A DNA stretch of 64,000 nucleotides, from the NCBI RefSeq assembly GCF_013294005.1, contig NZ_JABSNK010000004.1:364341-428340 (forward strand), in the 5' to 3' direction. Made by a program: the position numbers and the translations under genes. The notes under the pieces are model-generated. The model had not been told where the DNA came from. It did no database searches and saw only the letters and a list, made by a program, of their open reading frames with translations. Positions 51,017 through 60,545 of this stretch are shown one piece after another. Each line of letters opens with the position of its first letter. The first letter of the stretch is position 1. Source of the DNA: Flavobacterium gelidicaeli. Lineage in GTDB: Bacteria; Bacteroidota; Bacteroidia; Flavobacteriales; Flavobacteriaceae.

Positions 51017-51928
51017 ATGAATTATTTAAAAATATTAGAAGAGATTACTCTTGAGTTAAAAAGTTATACTACGGTAGGTCAGGTTACCAATACCATACCG
51101 GAACTAGCGAAAATAAACCCAGATAAATTCGGAATTCATTTAACCACTATTGAGGGAGATGATTTTGGAATAGGGGATAGTCAGGAGCGATTTTCGATTC
51201 AGAGTGTTTCTAAAGCTTTAACAGTTGCCTTAGCTTTTTCATTTTTAGGTGAAAAAATATGGAAGCGAGTCGGTGTTGAACCTTCGGGAACTGCATTTAA
51301 TTCGCTAATACAACTTGAATATGAAAAAGGAATTCCAAGAAACCCATTTATTAACGCAGGAGCAATCGTAATTGCAGATATGCTTGTTTCTTGTTTAGAA
51401 AATCCAAAAGATGATTTTTTAAGATTTATTAGATTGATTTCTGGAAACCCAAACATTGATTTTAATCTCTCAGTAGCACAATCAGAGAAAGACACACGAT
51501 TTAGGAATGCTGCTTTAGGCAATTTTTTAAAGTCTTTTGGTAATATCGAAAATGATGTAGATGAAGTCTTAGATTTCTATTTTCATCAGTGTTCTATTGA
51601 AATGAATTGTGTAGAACTAGCGAATGCTTTTTTCTTTTTTGCAAACGAAGGCAAGACTAGAGACGGAAAATCAATTTTAACAACAAGTCAGGTAAAAAGA
51701 TTAAATGCAATTATGCAAACTTGTGGTTTTTATGATGAATCAGGTGAGTTTACTTATAAAGTAGGCCTGCCAGGTAAAAGCGGAATAGGCGGAGGAATCG
51801 TAGCGCTGTATCCTAAAAACTTTGTAGTAGCAACATGGTCGCCTAAATTAAATAAAAAAGGCAATTCAGAGCTAGGGATGCATGCTTTGGAATTATTGAC
51901 AACAAAAACAGAAATGTCTATTTTTTAG
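51017..51928 (+). CDS. glsA: Glutaminase (GlsA family)
   Basis: Hydrolyses L-glutamine to glutamate and ammonia. 303 residues, serine-dependent beta-lactamase-like fold. SIQSVSKALTVALAF (about 60-74) contains the SxxK catalytic pair; RNPFINAGAIVIADML (about 111-126), KDTRFRNAALGNFLKS, and CSIEMNCVELANAFFFFAN (about 194-212) and GLPGKSGIGGGIVALYPKN (about 250-268) complete the family pattern. In a likely operon with the secreted amidotransferase-like gene. Confidence 0.95.
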   Translation: MNYLKILEEITLELKSYTTVGQVTNTIPELAKINPDKFGIHLTTIEGDDFGIGDSQERFSIQSVSKALTVALAFSFLGEKIWKRVGVEPSGTAFNSLIQLEYEKGIPRNPFINAGAIVIADMLVSCLENPKDDFLRFIRLISGNPNIDFNLSVAQSEKDTRFRNAALGNFLKSFGNIENDVDEVLDFYFHQCSIEMNCVELANAFFFFANEGKTRDGKSILTTSQVKRLNAIMQTCGFYDESGEFTYKVGLPGKSGIGGGIVALYPKNFVVATWSPKLNKKGNSELGMHALELLTTKTEMSIF

Positions 51929-51964
51929 ACTTTTATCTTGATGTAATTTACAATTGAAGTTTAT

Positions 51965-52768
51965 CTATCGCACATTAAACTCTAGCCAAATAGGAATGTG
52001 GTCTGAAATTTTCCTAGCTTCTAAAAGTGAACGGAAGGTTTTGTAAAAATGAATGCTACCGCTGTTTTTCTTATTAATTTTAGAAGTATTGTAAAAAATA
52101 TTATCGTACTCTGATGCCAAGCATTTTCCTTTTTTACAAGCACGTTTTAATGACGTTTTTTGGTTTACCAAACTTGGTAAATAGCCACTTTTTTTTAATG
52201 GGTTGAAAACAGAGTGCGATTGCGGACAGTTAAAATCACCCGCAAAAATCAGGTTCAAATTAGGGTATTCTTCTGGAAGGAATTTAAAATATTTAATTTC
52301 AGTTTCTGGTTGTTTATTTTTAGTAATTGCATGAAAATTCACAACGGTAAATTGTTTTCCTTCACTTTCAAAGGTGCAGTAAAATGGCTCTCTGTCAATT
52401 TGTAAATGGTATTTTTGCTCAAGCCACGCATTGCCTATTTTTTTAACTTTTGCTGTTTTCCAAAGAAAAGCATATCGTTCCGTTTTATAGGCGCTACTAG
52501 TTGTGGGTTCGCTAATTTCATAATTCCATTTACTTCCCTTTCTATTCAATTCATCAGCGAGTCTCGCAATTGCTTGTGAACCGCCGTATCCAGCAACAAC
52601 TTCTTGAATGGCAATTATATCATAATCACGAATAGTTTTTGCAATGAACTCAATTTCTACGGCTGATTTTGAACGACCAATATTTTCAATATTCCATGAA
52701 AGTAATTTTGTTTGCGCACAAAGTATTACATAAAAAAAGAAAAATAAAAGGCTAAAGTATTGTTTCAT
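51965..52768 (-). CDS. Secreted endonuclease/exonuclease/phosphatase family protein
   Basis: 267 residues, signal peptide about 1-18 (FYVILCAQT). EEP fold motifs: LLSWNIENIG (about 22-31), DIIAIQEVVAG (about 50-60, metal-ligand Glu), FLWKTAKVKKIG, VVNFHAITKN (catalytic His), FAGDFNCPQSHSV (about 172-184) and ISDHIPIWLEF (final Asp-His). All metal and catalytic residues present, so a secreted DNase or phosphodiesterase is likely. Convergent with glsA. Confidence 0.88.
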   Translation of the reverse strand: MKQYFSLLFFFFYVILCAQTKLLSWNIENIGRSKSAVEIEFIAKTIRDYDIIAIQEVVAGYGGSQAIARLADELNRKGSKWNYEISEPTTSSAYKTERYAFLWKTAKVKKIGNAWLEQKYHLQIDREPFYCTFESEGKQFTVVNFHAITKNKQPETEIKYFKFLPEEYPNLNLIFAGDFNCPQSHSVFNPLKKSGYLPSLVNQKTSLKRACKKGKCLASEYDNIFYNTSKINKKNSGSIHFYKTFRSLLEARKISDHIPIWLEFNVR

Positions 52769-52848
52769 TGTGGGTATTGGTCGCTAATTTTGGAAGTATG
52801 CAACTTAATACTTTTTAAATCCAAAAACAGTTAAACAACAAGTTAATA

Positions 52849-53220
52849 TTATTTTTTAACCTTAAGAACTAATTTTAGTTTGTACTTGAAACCATCATCA
52901 TCAGTAGCGATAATATTATTTGCGTTTATTTGTTCAAAAATAATATCTTTTTTTCTTCCATTTTTTTGCATTAGCGTTCCAAGACCAGTATTCCCTTCAA
53001 TAATTCCTTCTCCATGGACCATGTTTCCGTTTTCATCAGTACCTGTTATGGTAACTGAGTTAGGAGTTGTAAAACTGTCGATCGAAACTTGGCTAGTTTC
53101 TTTTGTAGATGCTTGTTTTTCGGGTGGTTTATTGTTAGTTTTCTCCCTGTGTTCACAACTAATATTAGTGAATATTAATAGTAGGATTATCATTTTTATA
53201 GCAATATTTGGGGTTTGCAT
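52849..53220 (-). CDS. Small lipoprotein of unknown function
   Basis: 123 residues from the ATG at 53220; a start five codons earlier is possible. Hydrophobic head MQTPNIAIKMIILLLIFTNISC with Cys22 lipobox, then a polar linker rich in Lys, Ser and Thr, and a compact beta-type domain (SVTITGTDENGNMVHGEGII, NNIIATDDDGFKYKLKLVLKVKK). No family recognised. Confidence 0.65.
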   Translation of the reverse strand: MQTPNIAIKMIILLLIFTNISCEHREKTNNKPPEKQASTKETSQVSIDSFTTPNSVTITGTDENGNMVHGEGIIEGNTGLGTLMQKNGRKKDIIFEQINANNIIATDDDGFKYKLKLVLKVKK

Positions 53221-53326
53221 TTTGTTTTTTCGCAAAAATACAACGCCGAAAAAGATTTACTTTACGGGAAACCTCATTTTGGTGTTTTTTTTTCGAAAAT
53301 AATTTTATTAGCTTGTTATAGGGAAT

Positions 53327-53368
53327 AAAAAAAGCTTCTAAGAATAGATCTTACAAGCTTTTTTTTTA
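53327..53368. terminator. Terminator after lgt
   Basis: AAAAAAGCTTcTAAGA and TCTTAcAAGCTTTTTT arms with long A and T tracts on either side, 19 nt past the minus-strand lgt stop; bidirectional. Confidence 0.85.
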
Positions 53369-53386
53369 AATATGCGGCAGTTAAAT

Positions 53387-54337
53387 TTACGCTGTTTTTT
53401 TTGCAGTGAATACAAAATAGAGTCCAATTAATATAAAAGGAATACTCAACCATTGTCCTGTTGAAAGAATGTTACCTAAATCACTTTCAAAACCTCCTTG
53501 ACTTTCTTTAACAGATTCTACAATCATACGAACTGTAAATAACAATACTAAGAAAAGACCAAATAAGTATCCTGATTTAAGTCTTGCCTCTGTTTTCCAA
53601 TATAAGAAGAACAGAATTGCAAATACAAATACATAACAAAAAGCTTCGTATAATTGAGCAGGATGTCTAACTGGAACTTGCGCTAAATAACTCGCAAACT
53701 GCGGATCGTGTACTATTGCTTTATAAGCATCATTTGGGTTAGCCATTTTTGTAGCGTTTACTACATCTCTAGGGCTAAACTGATCACGAATAAATCGGAT
53801 TCCAAAAGGTGAGGTTGTTTCTTTACCTATGATTTCAGAGTTGAAAAAGTTCCCTAGTCTTACAAATATTGCACCACTAGCTACTGGGATGACTACACGG
53901 TCCAAAATCCATAATAGTGGCTTGTGTAGTACTTTTTTACTAAAATAATACATGGCTACGATAATTGAAATAGCTGCGCCATGACTTGCTAGTCCTTGGA
54001 AACCTGTGAATTCCCAACCAGGTATGAAGCCAAATAGTAGACCATTTATATCTTCTCTTATTGGTAAAAGAATCTCAATTAAATGATTGCGAAAATATTC
54101 CCAATCGTAAAAAAATACATGACCCAAACGAGCCCCCAACAAAGTAGCAAGTACTGTCCAGATAAAAAGAGAGTCTAATTTTTCAATAGATTCACCTTCA
54201 CGTTCAAAGATGTTTTTCATGATATACCATCCCAATCCAAATGCGATTACAAACATAAGACTGTAGAAACGAATCATAAAAAAACCAAGATCAATTCCTT
54301 CTGATGGGTTCCAAACTATATTTAAAGCGTGTGTCAT
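53387..54337 (-). CDS. lgt: Prolipoprotein diacylglyceryl transferase
   Basis: 316 residues; probable housekeeping Lgt. Seven helices; GARLGHVFFYDWEYFRNH (about 89-106), GLASHGAAISIIVAMYYFS (about 132), GAIFVRLGNFFNSEIIG (about 165-181), VRHPAQLYEAFCYVFVF (about 224-240). Longer than the paralogue at 30034 because of an inserted loop (about 190-222) between the Arg-Asn motif and HPAQLYEA. Upstream lie yidD and cysS in the same orientation, a conserved flavobacterial order. Confidence 0.94.
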   Translation of the reverse strand: MTHALNIVWNPSEGIDLGFFMIRFYSLMFVIAFGLGWYIMKNIFEREGESIEKLDSLFIWTVLATLLGARLGHVFFYDWEYFRNHLIEILLPIREDINGLLFGFIPGWEFTGFQGLASHGAAISIIVAMYYFSKKVLHKPLLWILDRVVIPVASGAIFVRLGNFFNSEIIGKETTSPFGIRFIRDQFSPRDVVNATKMANPNDAYKAIVHDPQFASYLAQVPVRHPAQLYEAFCYVFVFAILFFLYWKTEARLKSGYLFGLFLVLLFTVRMIVESVKESQGGFESDLGNILSTGQWLSIPFILIGLYFVFTAKKTA

Positions 54338-54437
54338 TATTTTTTTATTTTATGTAAAAATACATTTTTTGTCAAGAGTTTCGGTATGAAATTTACGTTA
54401 AAAATTGACTTTAATTTTCAAAGTTACATTGTGATTT

Positions 54438-54683
54438 TTACTCATGAGTACATTTCTTTTTAGGAACAGGATCATAACCTGTTTTTCCCCATGGATTGCA
54501 ACTCACAATTCTTTTTATGCCTAAAAATCCACCATAAAATAAACCATGTTCTTTCAAAGCTTGAATCATATAAGTAGAACAAGTAGGTTCAAATCTACAT
54601 GCAGCAGGTGTTAAAGGTGATATAACAAGTTGATAAAAACGAACCAGTACCAAAAATGGAAATATGAGTATTTTTTTCAACAT
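54438..54683 (-). CDS. yidD: Membrane protein insertion efficiency factor YidD
   Basis: 81 residues. Amphipathic membrane-associated helix ([21 protein letters not shown]) and the family Cys motif [21 protein letters not shown] (about 27-47), then [14 protein letters not shown] (about 64-77). YidD helps YidC insert inner-membrane proteins. Located 23 nt after cysS and about 100 nt before lgt. Confidence 0.95.
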   Translation of the reverse strand: MLKKILIFPFLVLVRFYQLVISPLTPAACRFEPTCSTYMIQALKEHGLFYGGFLGIKRIVSCNPWGKTGYDPVPKKKCTHE

Positions 54684-54706
54684 TGTTTTCTTAATTACAG
54701 TTACTA

Positions 54707-56185
54707 CTATACCGTAAAAGTAGTACCTTCTTTACCATCTTTTAATTGAATTCCTATAGCAATTAATTGATCTCTAATTTGGTCAGACAAAGCAAAGTTT
54801 TTATCAGCACGCGCTTGATTACGCATGCCAATAAGCATGTTTACAGTTCCTTCTAACTTATCAGTACTACTGTCAGCTATTTTTTCATCTTCTAGACCTA
54901 AAACATCAAATATAAAAGCATGCATCGTAGCTGCTAAGGAAGCTAAATCTTCAGTAGTTAGGGTTTCTTTATTGTCGTTTATCAAGTTGATATAACGAAC
55001 CCCTTCAAATAAATGTGCTATTAAAATAGGGGTATTAAAATCATCATTCATTGCATCGTAACAAGCTTGTTTCCAACTTGCAATATCTAGTGAGCTTTTA
55101 GTGCTACTGTTTAAAGTTTTAAGAGTGTCAAGAGATTCCATTAATCTTTTGTATCCTTTTTCGGCAGCTACAATAGCATCATCAGAAAAATCAAGAATAC
55201 TACGATAATGTGCTTGCAACATGAAAAAACGTGCTACAGATGCAGAAAAGGCTTTGCTAAGAATTGTGTTTTCTCCAGTCAAGATTTCTCTTGGTAAAAT
55301 GTTATTACCAGTAGATTTTGCCATTTTTTTACCGTTTAGTGTAAGCATGTTAGCATGCATCCAGTAATTTACTGGTGTTTGACCCGTACAAGCTTCGTTT
55401 TGAGCAATTTCGCATTCATGATGAGGAAATTTTAAATCCATTCCACCACCGTGAATATCAAAATGATTTCCTAGGTATTTAGTACTCATTGCAGTACACT
55501 CTAAGTGCCACCCTGGAAAACCATCACTCCATGGAGAAGGCCAACGCATGATGTGTTGCGGTTCGGCTTTTTTCCATAAGGCAAAATCTTGCGGGTTTCT
55601 CTTGTCAGATTGTCCGTCAAGATCGCGGGTGTTAGCTAACATGTCTTCAATATTTCTTCCGCTCAAACGTCCGTAATGATTTGTTTTATTGAATTTTACA
55701 ACATCAAAATAGACAGATCCATTTGCTTCGTAACCTATTCCCGAGTCAATGATTTTTTTAATAATTTCAATTTGCTCAATAATATGTCCTGTTGCAGTAG
55801 GTTCAATACTGGGAGGTAAGAAATTAAAAGCTTTTAAAATTTCATGAAAATCAATGGTGTAGCGTTGTACAACTTCCATCGGTTCTAATTGTTCTAAACG
55901 CGCTTTTTTAGCAATTTTATCTTCACCATCCTCTGCGTCATCCACAATATGGCCTACATCTGTAATATTGCGTACATAGCGCACTTTATATTCAAGGTGC
56001 AACAGGTACCTGAAAATCACATCAAATGACATGAATGTTCGTACGTTTCCTAAGTGTACATTGCTGTAAACCGTAGGGCCACAAACATACATTCCAATAT
56101 TTCCTTCGTTGATAGGTACAAAAGTTTCTTTTTCTCCCGAAAGAGAATTGTATATTTTCAGTGTTTGACTTGTATATAAAGGCAT
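54707..56185 (-). CDS. cysS: Cysteinyl-tRNA synthetase
   Basis: Charges tRNA-Cys. 492 residues, class I fold. [21 protein letters not shown] (about 30-50) contains the first zinc Cys and the HLGN (HIGH) motif; [10 protein letters not shown] and [11 protein letters not shown] give further zinc ligands; [11 protein letters not shown] (about 288-298) is the KMSKS motif; C-terminal DALR-like domain with [18 protein letters not shown]. Normal bacterial length. Confidence 0.97.
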   Translation of the reverse strand: MPLYTSQTLKIYNSLSGEKETFVPINEGNIGMYVCGPTVYSNVHLGNVRTFMSFDVIFRYLLHLEYKVRYVRNITDVGHIVDDAEDGEDKIAKKARLEQLEPMEVVQRYTIDFHEILKAFNFLPPSIEPTATGHIIEQIEIIKKIIDSGIGYEANGSVYFDVVKFNKTNHYGRLSGRNIEDMLANTRDLDGQSDKRNPQDFALWKKAEPQHIMRWPSPWSDGFPGWHLECTAMSTKYLGNHFDIHGGGMDLKFPHHECEIAQNEACTGQTPVNYWMHANMLTLNGKKMAKSTGNNILPREILTGENTILSKAFSASVARFFMLQAHYRSILDFSDDAIVAAEKGYKRLMESLDTLKTLNSSTKSSLDIASWKQACYDAMNDDFNTPILIAHLFEGVRYINLINDNKETLTTEDLASLAATMHAFIFDVLGLEDEKIADSSTDKLEGTVNMLIGMRNQARADKNFALSDQIRDQLIAIGIQLKDGKEGTTFTV

Positions 56186-56313
56186 GTTTGTTTTTTAGTA
56201 GCTATTCCTGCATTTTGTTTCAATTCTTTTTATTTTTGATGAAAAAATATAAAGGATTTTACACTGTATTCAGGTCTAAGCTATTGTTTAATTAATCAAA
56301 TAATTTATTTAAT

Positions 56314-56985
56314 CTAGAATTTTGTTTCTAATTTAATATAATCTAAAAACTCTCTTCTTGCTTGAGGATCTTTAAATTTACCACCAAATTCAGAGGTTAC
56401 CGTACTGCTTTCAATATCGTTAATCCCTCTTGAATTTACACAAAGGTGTTTCGCATCAATTACACAAGCAACATCTTCTGTTCCTAATGCATTTTGTAGT
56501 TCTTGAACTATTTGCATTGTTAAACGCTCTTGTACTTGTGGTCTCTTAGCGTAATATTCAACAATACGGTTCATTTTTGAAAGACCAATTACTCTCCCAT
56601 TAGAAATATAAGCAACATGTGCTCTACCAATAATAGGCAATAAATGGTGCTCACAAGTAGAATATAAAGTGATGTTTTTTTCTACTAACATCTCTCCGTA
56701 TTTGTAATTGTTGTCAAATGTTGATGCTTTGGGCTTTTTAGCAGGATTCAATCCACCAAAAATCTCTTTAACAAACATTTTTGCTACACGATTAGGCGTG
56801 CCTTTCATGCTATCATCAGTTAAATCCATTCCTAAAGTCAATAGAATGCTTTCAACGTCTTTCTTTATTTTTTCAATTTTTTCCTCGTCAGTAATGTCAA
56901 ATGCGTCGTCTCTTACTGGGTTTGTTGCACATGAAGCGATATGATTATCACCTATTTCATCATGTAATTCTTCCTTATTTATCAT
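56314..56985 (-). CDS. folE: GTP cyclohydrolase I
   Basis: Converts GTP to dihydroneopterin triphosphate, the first step of folate synthesis. 223 residues. Zinc site in TLYSTCEHHLLPIIGRAHVAYI (about 113-134) and CVIDAKHLCVNSRGI (about 175-189); GLSKMNRIVEYYAKRPQVQERLT (about 141-163) is the substrate-binding region. Tail ESSTVTSEFGGKF typical. Monocistronic, with an N-terminal extension of about 30 polar residues. Confidence 0.96.
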   Translation of the reverse strand: MINKEELHDEIGDNHIASCATNPVRDDAFDITDEEKIEKIKKDVESILLTLGMDLTDDSMKGTPNRVAKMFVKEIFGGLNPAKKPKASTFDNNYKYGEMLVEKNITLYSTCEHHLLPIIGRAHVAYISNGRVIGLSKMNRIVEYYAKRPQVQERLTMQIVQELQNALGTEDVACVIDAKHLCVNSRGINDIESSTVTSEFGGKFKDPQARREFLDYIKLETKF

Positions 56986-57131
56986 TAAAAGCTACTGTTA
57001 TTTTGTGTATAATTTCAGGGCGTAAAGATAATTAATAAAAACTAAAGATTTTCTAAAGGTTTTATTAATTAATGATCTCTTTTTAAAGCCAGATTAAATG
57101 CATGCATTTTGGGTCGTTAGATAAAAGTAAG

Positions 57132-57165
57132 AAAGGCAATAACAGTAATTATGTTATTGCCTTTT
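57132..57165 (-). terminator. Terminator of the aminotransferase gene
   Basis: AAAGGCAATAACA (57132-57144) with TGTTATTGCCTTT (57152-57164), perfect 13-bp stem, between the minus-strand aminotransferase stop and folE. Confidence 0.75.
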
Positions 57166-57222
57166 ATGATATTAAAAATAGCTTTAGTAAACTTGTATTT
57201 ATAAAAGTAAACTAAGTCTTTT

Positions 57223-58416
57223 TTATCTTGCGTTATAGGTAGTAATGGCTTCTTTTAAGATTCGTACTGCTTTGATCAAATCGTCTTTCTTTAATACATA
57301 AGCAATTCTTACTTGGTTTAAACCTACTCCAGGAGTAGAATAAAAACCAGCTGCAGGCGCTACCATAACTGTTTCTCCGTTAAAATCGTAACTTTCTAAA
57401 AGCCATTGTGCAAAATGATCTGCATTGTCAATAGGAAGTTCAGCGATACAGTAGAAAGCTCCTTTTGGGTTGGCTACTTTTACGCCTTCAATTTTCTTAA
57501 GTTCAGTTATAAGGGTATCTCTACGTTCTCTATATTCTGAAATTACTTCGTCAAAATAACTTTGTGGTGTGTCAAGAGCTGCCTCACTTGCAATTTGTGC
57601 AAATGTAGGTGGGCTTAATCTTGCTTGAGCAAATTTCATTGCAGTAGCCATAAGTTCTTTGTTTTTAGAAACAATACAACCTATTCTTGCGCCACACATG
57701 CTGTACCTTTTTGAAACCGAATCAATCATGATTGCGTTTTCTTCTAGTCCAGGGATATTCATTACAGAATAGTGAATATCTCCATCATAAGTAAATTCTC
57801 TATATACTTCATCAGCAATCAAAAACAAATCATGTTTTTTTACGATTTCAGCAAGTTGCATCATTTCTTCTTTTGAATACAAGTAACCGGTTGGGTTTCC
57901 TGGATTACAAATAAGAATAGCTTTTGTTTTTGGAGTGATTAATTTTTCAAAATCTGCAATAGGAGGCAATGCAAAACCTGTGTCAATTGATGAAATTACA
58001 GGAACTACAGTTACACCAGATGCAGTAGAAAAACCATTGTAATTTGCGTAAAATGGCTCTGGAATAATGATTTCATCACCTTGATCCATAGTACTACCCA
58101 TTGCAAACAATAAGGCTTCTGAGCCACCTGTTGAAACGATAATGTCTTCTGGATTGATAGGTAATCCTGATTTTTTATAAAACTCAGATAATTTATTTCT
58201 ATAGCTTTCAAAACCAGCTGAGTGACTGTATTCTAATACTTTTATATCAATATTTTTTACAGCTTCCATGGCAACTTCAGGAGTTTTAATATCCGGTTGA
58301 CCTATGTTTAAATGGTAGACTTTATTTCCTTTTTTCTTAGCAATTTCTGAATAAGGTACTAATTTACGTATTGGTGATTCAGGCATTTTAGCACCTTTGT
58401 TTGATATCTTTGGCAT
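57223..58416 (-). CDS. Class I/II pyridoxal-phosphate aminotransferase (aspartate type)
   Basis: 397 residues, fold type I. GQPDIKTPEVAMEAV (about 38-52), SHSAGFESYRNKLSEFY, VSTGGSEALLFAMGS (about 93-107, PLP phosphate site), ICNPGNPTGYLYSKEEM (about 170-186), LIADEVYREFTYDG and the PLP Lys in IMIDSVSKRYSMCGARIGCI (about 228-247). Family members transaminate aspartate, aromatic or methionine-type substrates; subgroup suggests aspartate aminotransferase but exact specificity is not settled. Confidence 0.92.
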   Translation of the reverse strand: MPKISNKGAKMPESPIRKLVPYSEIAKKKGNKVYHLNIGQPDIKTPEVAMEAVKNIDIKVLEYSHSAGFESYRNKLSEFYKKSGLPINPEDIIVSTGGSEALLFAMGSTMDQGDEIIIPEPFYANYNGFSTASGVTVVPVISSIDTGFALPPIADFEKLITPKTKAILICNPGNPTGYLYSKEEMMQLAEIVKKHDLFLIADEVYREFTYDGDIHYSVMNIPGLEENAIMIDSVSKRYSMCGARIGCIVSKNKELMATAMKFAQARLSPPTFAQIASEAALDTPQSYFDEVISEYRERRDTLITELKKIEGVKVANPKGAFYCIAELPIDNADHFAQWLLESYDFNGETVMVAPAAGFYSTPGVGLNQVRIAYVLKKDDLIKAVRILKEAITTYNAR

Positions 58417-58542
58417 ATTTCTAATTGTTGAATTGCAAATTTGCGATTTTTTTTTCGAACTTAAAATTCGTAATCTATCTATTTAGTGTTAAATAAGAAT
58501 TAATAAGACTAATTTTTGCTAAATTTATGAAAATGATCCTTT

Positions 58543-59871
58543 ATGAAGAAAATCATCTTATTTGTTTTTTTATTTTTATCCAATGGCACTCTTACTGCTC
58601 AATCTGGTTTTTTATTTAAAAAAGACGTGAATAAAGTTGGAATTCCATTTCAATTAATTAATAATCTGGTATTTATTCCGTTAGTGGTCAATGGAGTCGA
58701 ATTGACTTTTTTACTCGATTCAGGAGTCGAAGAAACTATTTTGTTCAGTTTAGAAGACACAAAAGGACTTGATCTTAAAAATAAAGAAACTGTAAGTCTT
58801 GTAGGTTTAGGAAGTAAAGAGAAAATTGAAGGATTAAAATCTACAGGAAATCTTCTTGAAACAAAAGGGATGATTTCTAGAAACCACCTTTTATATGTAA
58901 TACTAGATCAGGATTTTAATTTGTCCTCGCATGTTGGAATTTCTGTGAACGGAATAATAGGCTACTCATTTTTGAAAAATAATCTCATCGAAATTAATTA
59001 TCAAAAACGTAAAATATTCTTTTATAAAGAAACAGCTAAACGGAGAAAAAGAATAAATAGAAAATTTACTAAAGTGCCTATAACTATAGAAGGTGCTAAG
59101 CCATATGTATATAGTAATGTAGTTTTAGAAAATTATAAAATCCCCGTTAAACTATTAGTAGATATAGGAAATAGTGATGCTGTTTGGCTTTTTCAACATA
59201 AATTAGCAACGATTGAGCTGCCTCCAAAAAACTTTGAAGATTATCTAGGTCAAGGTTTTAGTGGCGAAGTTATAGGTAAAAGAGCTAAAATAAAAGCTTT
59301 TGAAATGGCAGGATTCCAATTTGAAAATCCTATTACAGCATTCCCTGATAGTGTTTCTACCAAACATGTCAAGATGGTTCCTGATCGATTAGGGTCTGTA
59401 GGTGGAGAAATTTTTAAACGTTTCACAGTTGTTTTAGATTATAAAAATGAAGCATTGTTTTTAAAAAAGAATAGGAGCTATAGTGCACCTTTTACCTATA
59501 ATAAGAGTGGTGTAGAAATTAAGCATATTGGAATGCAATGGGTCAAGGAAACCGTTCATCTAAAATTACAACCTAAAATTACTGAATATAAAGAAATTGC
59601 AATCCAAGAAAAGAAAACAGATTTTCAGTATAAATTTAAACTCAAACCAGTCTATGTAATTAGCAACATAAGAAGGAAATCAGCTGCCGAAATTTGCGGT
59701 TTGCAGGAAGGAGATATTTTGATAAAAATAAATGAGAAACTCACACACCGTTTTTCATTACAGGAGTTAAGTCGTTTTTTAAAATCAGAAGAGGAAAAGT
59801 GGATCAGTTTAGAAGTAGAGCGCAACAGTCAATTATTGAAATTTAGCTTTCAATTAAAAAATTTGCTGTAA
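58543..59871 (+). CDS. Secreted retropepsin-like aspartyl protease with PDZ domain
   Basis: 442 residues, signal peptide about 1-20. Two retropepsin-like halves: VNGVELTFLLDSGVEETILFS (about 49-69, DSG catalytic triplet) and KIPVKLLVDIGNSDAVWLFQ (about 202-221, DIG in place of DSG/DTG). The C-terminal PDZ domain (about 360-440) has AAEICGLQEGDILIKINEKLT. Flavobacterial aspartyl protease/PDZ proteins are probably envelope peptidases; whether the second DIG site is active is unclear. Confidence 0.85.
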   Translation: MKKIILFVFLFLSNGTLTAQSGFLFKKDVNKVGIPFQLINNLVFIPLVVNGVELTFLLDSGVEETILFSLEDTKGLDLKNKETVSLVGLGSKEKIEGLKSTGNLLETKGMISRNHLLYVILDQDFNLSSHVGISVNGIIGYSFLKNNLIEINYQKRKIFFYKETAKRRKRINRKFTKVPITIEGAKPYVYSNVVLENYKIPVKLLVDIGNSDAVWLFQHKLATIELPPKNFEDYLGQGFSGEVIGKRAKIKAFEMAGFQFENPITAFPDSVSTKHVKMVPDRLGSVGGEIFKRFTVVLDYKNEALFLKKNRSYSAPFTYNKSGVEIKHIGMQWVKETVHLKLQPKITEYKEIAIQEKKTDFQYKFKLKPVYVISNIRRKSAAEICGLQEGDILIKINEKLTHRFSLQELSRFLKSEEEKWISLEVERNSQLLKFSFQLKNLL

Positions 59872-59872
59872 T

Positions 59873-59908
59873 AAAAAAAGCTTCTTGATTTTATGTCAAG
59901 AAGCTTTG
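59873..59908 (-). terminator. Terminator between the aspartyl protease and DUF1573 genes
   Basis: AAAGCTTCTTGA pairs with TCAAGAAGCTTT around TTTTATG; seven T follow on the minus strand, so it mainly serves the DUF1573 gene. Confidence 0.82.
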
Positions 59909-59928
59909 GTGTTATTATTTAATAAGGA

Positions 59929-60318
59929 TTAGTTGGCTACAACTTCCCCTTTAATTTTTAAAGGAATTCTACCTTCAGGATAGTTAATGGCATTAGACTC
60001 TACCGTAATTGTTTTTCTAATTGGTCCTGGAACCATATTGTACTTAACCTCTATCTTGCCTGATTTCCCAGGTAATACACTGTCATTTTGTTTTGATAAA
60101 ATCGTACAGCTAGAAGTAGATTGTACTCCTGTTATAATTAATGGAGCGTTTCCTGTATTAGTAAAAACAAATGATCTTACACCGTTATCTTGGGCTTTTG
60201 ATACGGTTCCGTAGTCAAGTGTATTGTTGTCATCTTTAAACTCAATTTTAGCTCCGCTTTGTGCAAACCCAATACTACTAAATAATACGACTGCTATTAC
60301 TGTTGCTATTTTTTTCAT
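59929..60318 (-). CDS. DUF1573 secreted protein
   Basis: 129 residues; signal peptide about 1-19 (SIGFAQSGA). One immunoglobulin-like DUF1573 domain with IEFKDDNNTLDYGTVSKAQDNG, SFVFTNTGNAPLIITGVQSTSSCTIL (about 48-73), VKYNMVPGPIRKTITVESNA and the end PLKIKGEVVAN. Common in Bacteroidota envelope proteins; function unknown. Confidence 0.9.
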   Translation of the reverse strand: MKKIATVIAVVLFSSIGFAQSGAKIEFKDDNNTLDYGTVSKAQDNGVRSFVFTNTGNAPLIITGVQSTSSCTILSKQNDSVLPGKSGKIEVKYNMVPGPIRKTITVESNAINYPEGRIPLKIKGEVVAN

Positions 60319-60405
60319 TTTTAAATGTATTTGTTAAAGTAAATATAGTTTCTTTTAATTACTACACAAATTTTTATTTCTCTTTTTATAGTCTACTTAA
60401 TTATT

Positions 60406-60413
60406 TACTTTTG
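60406..60413 (+). promoter_or_regulatory. -7 box of valS
   Basis: TACTTTTG, about 130 nt before the chosen valS start; no TTG is found at the usual -33 distance. Confidence 0.4.
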
Positions 60414-60545
60414 TTCCCTATAAGAATTACAATAATTAGACCAAAGTACAATAAGTACGTTTAATGACACTTCAATAGCTTGCGTGTCAGTTAAATATTA
60501 AGTACTTTGATCACCAATTTAATGATTAATCGAATCCACTATACA

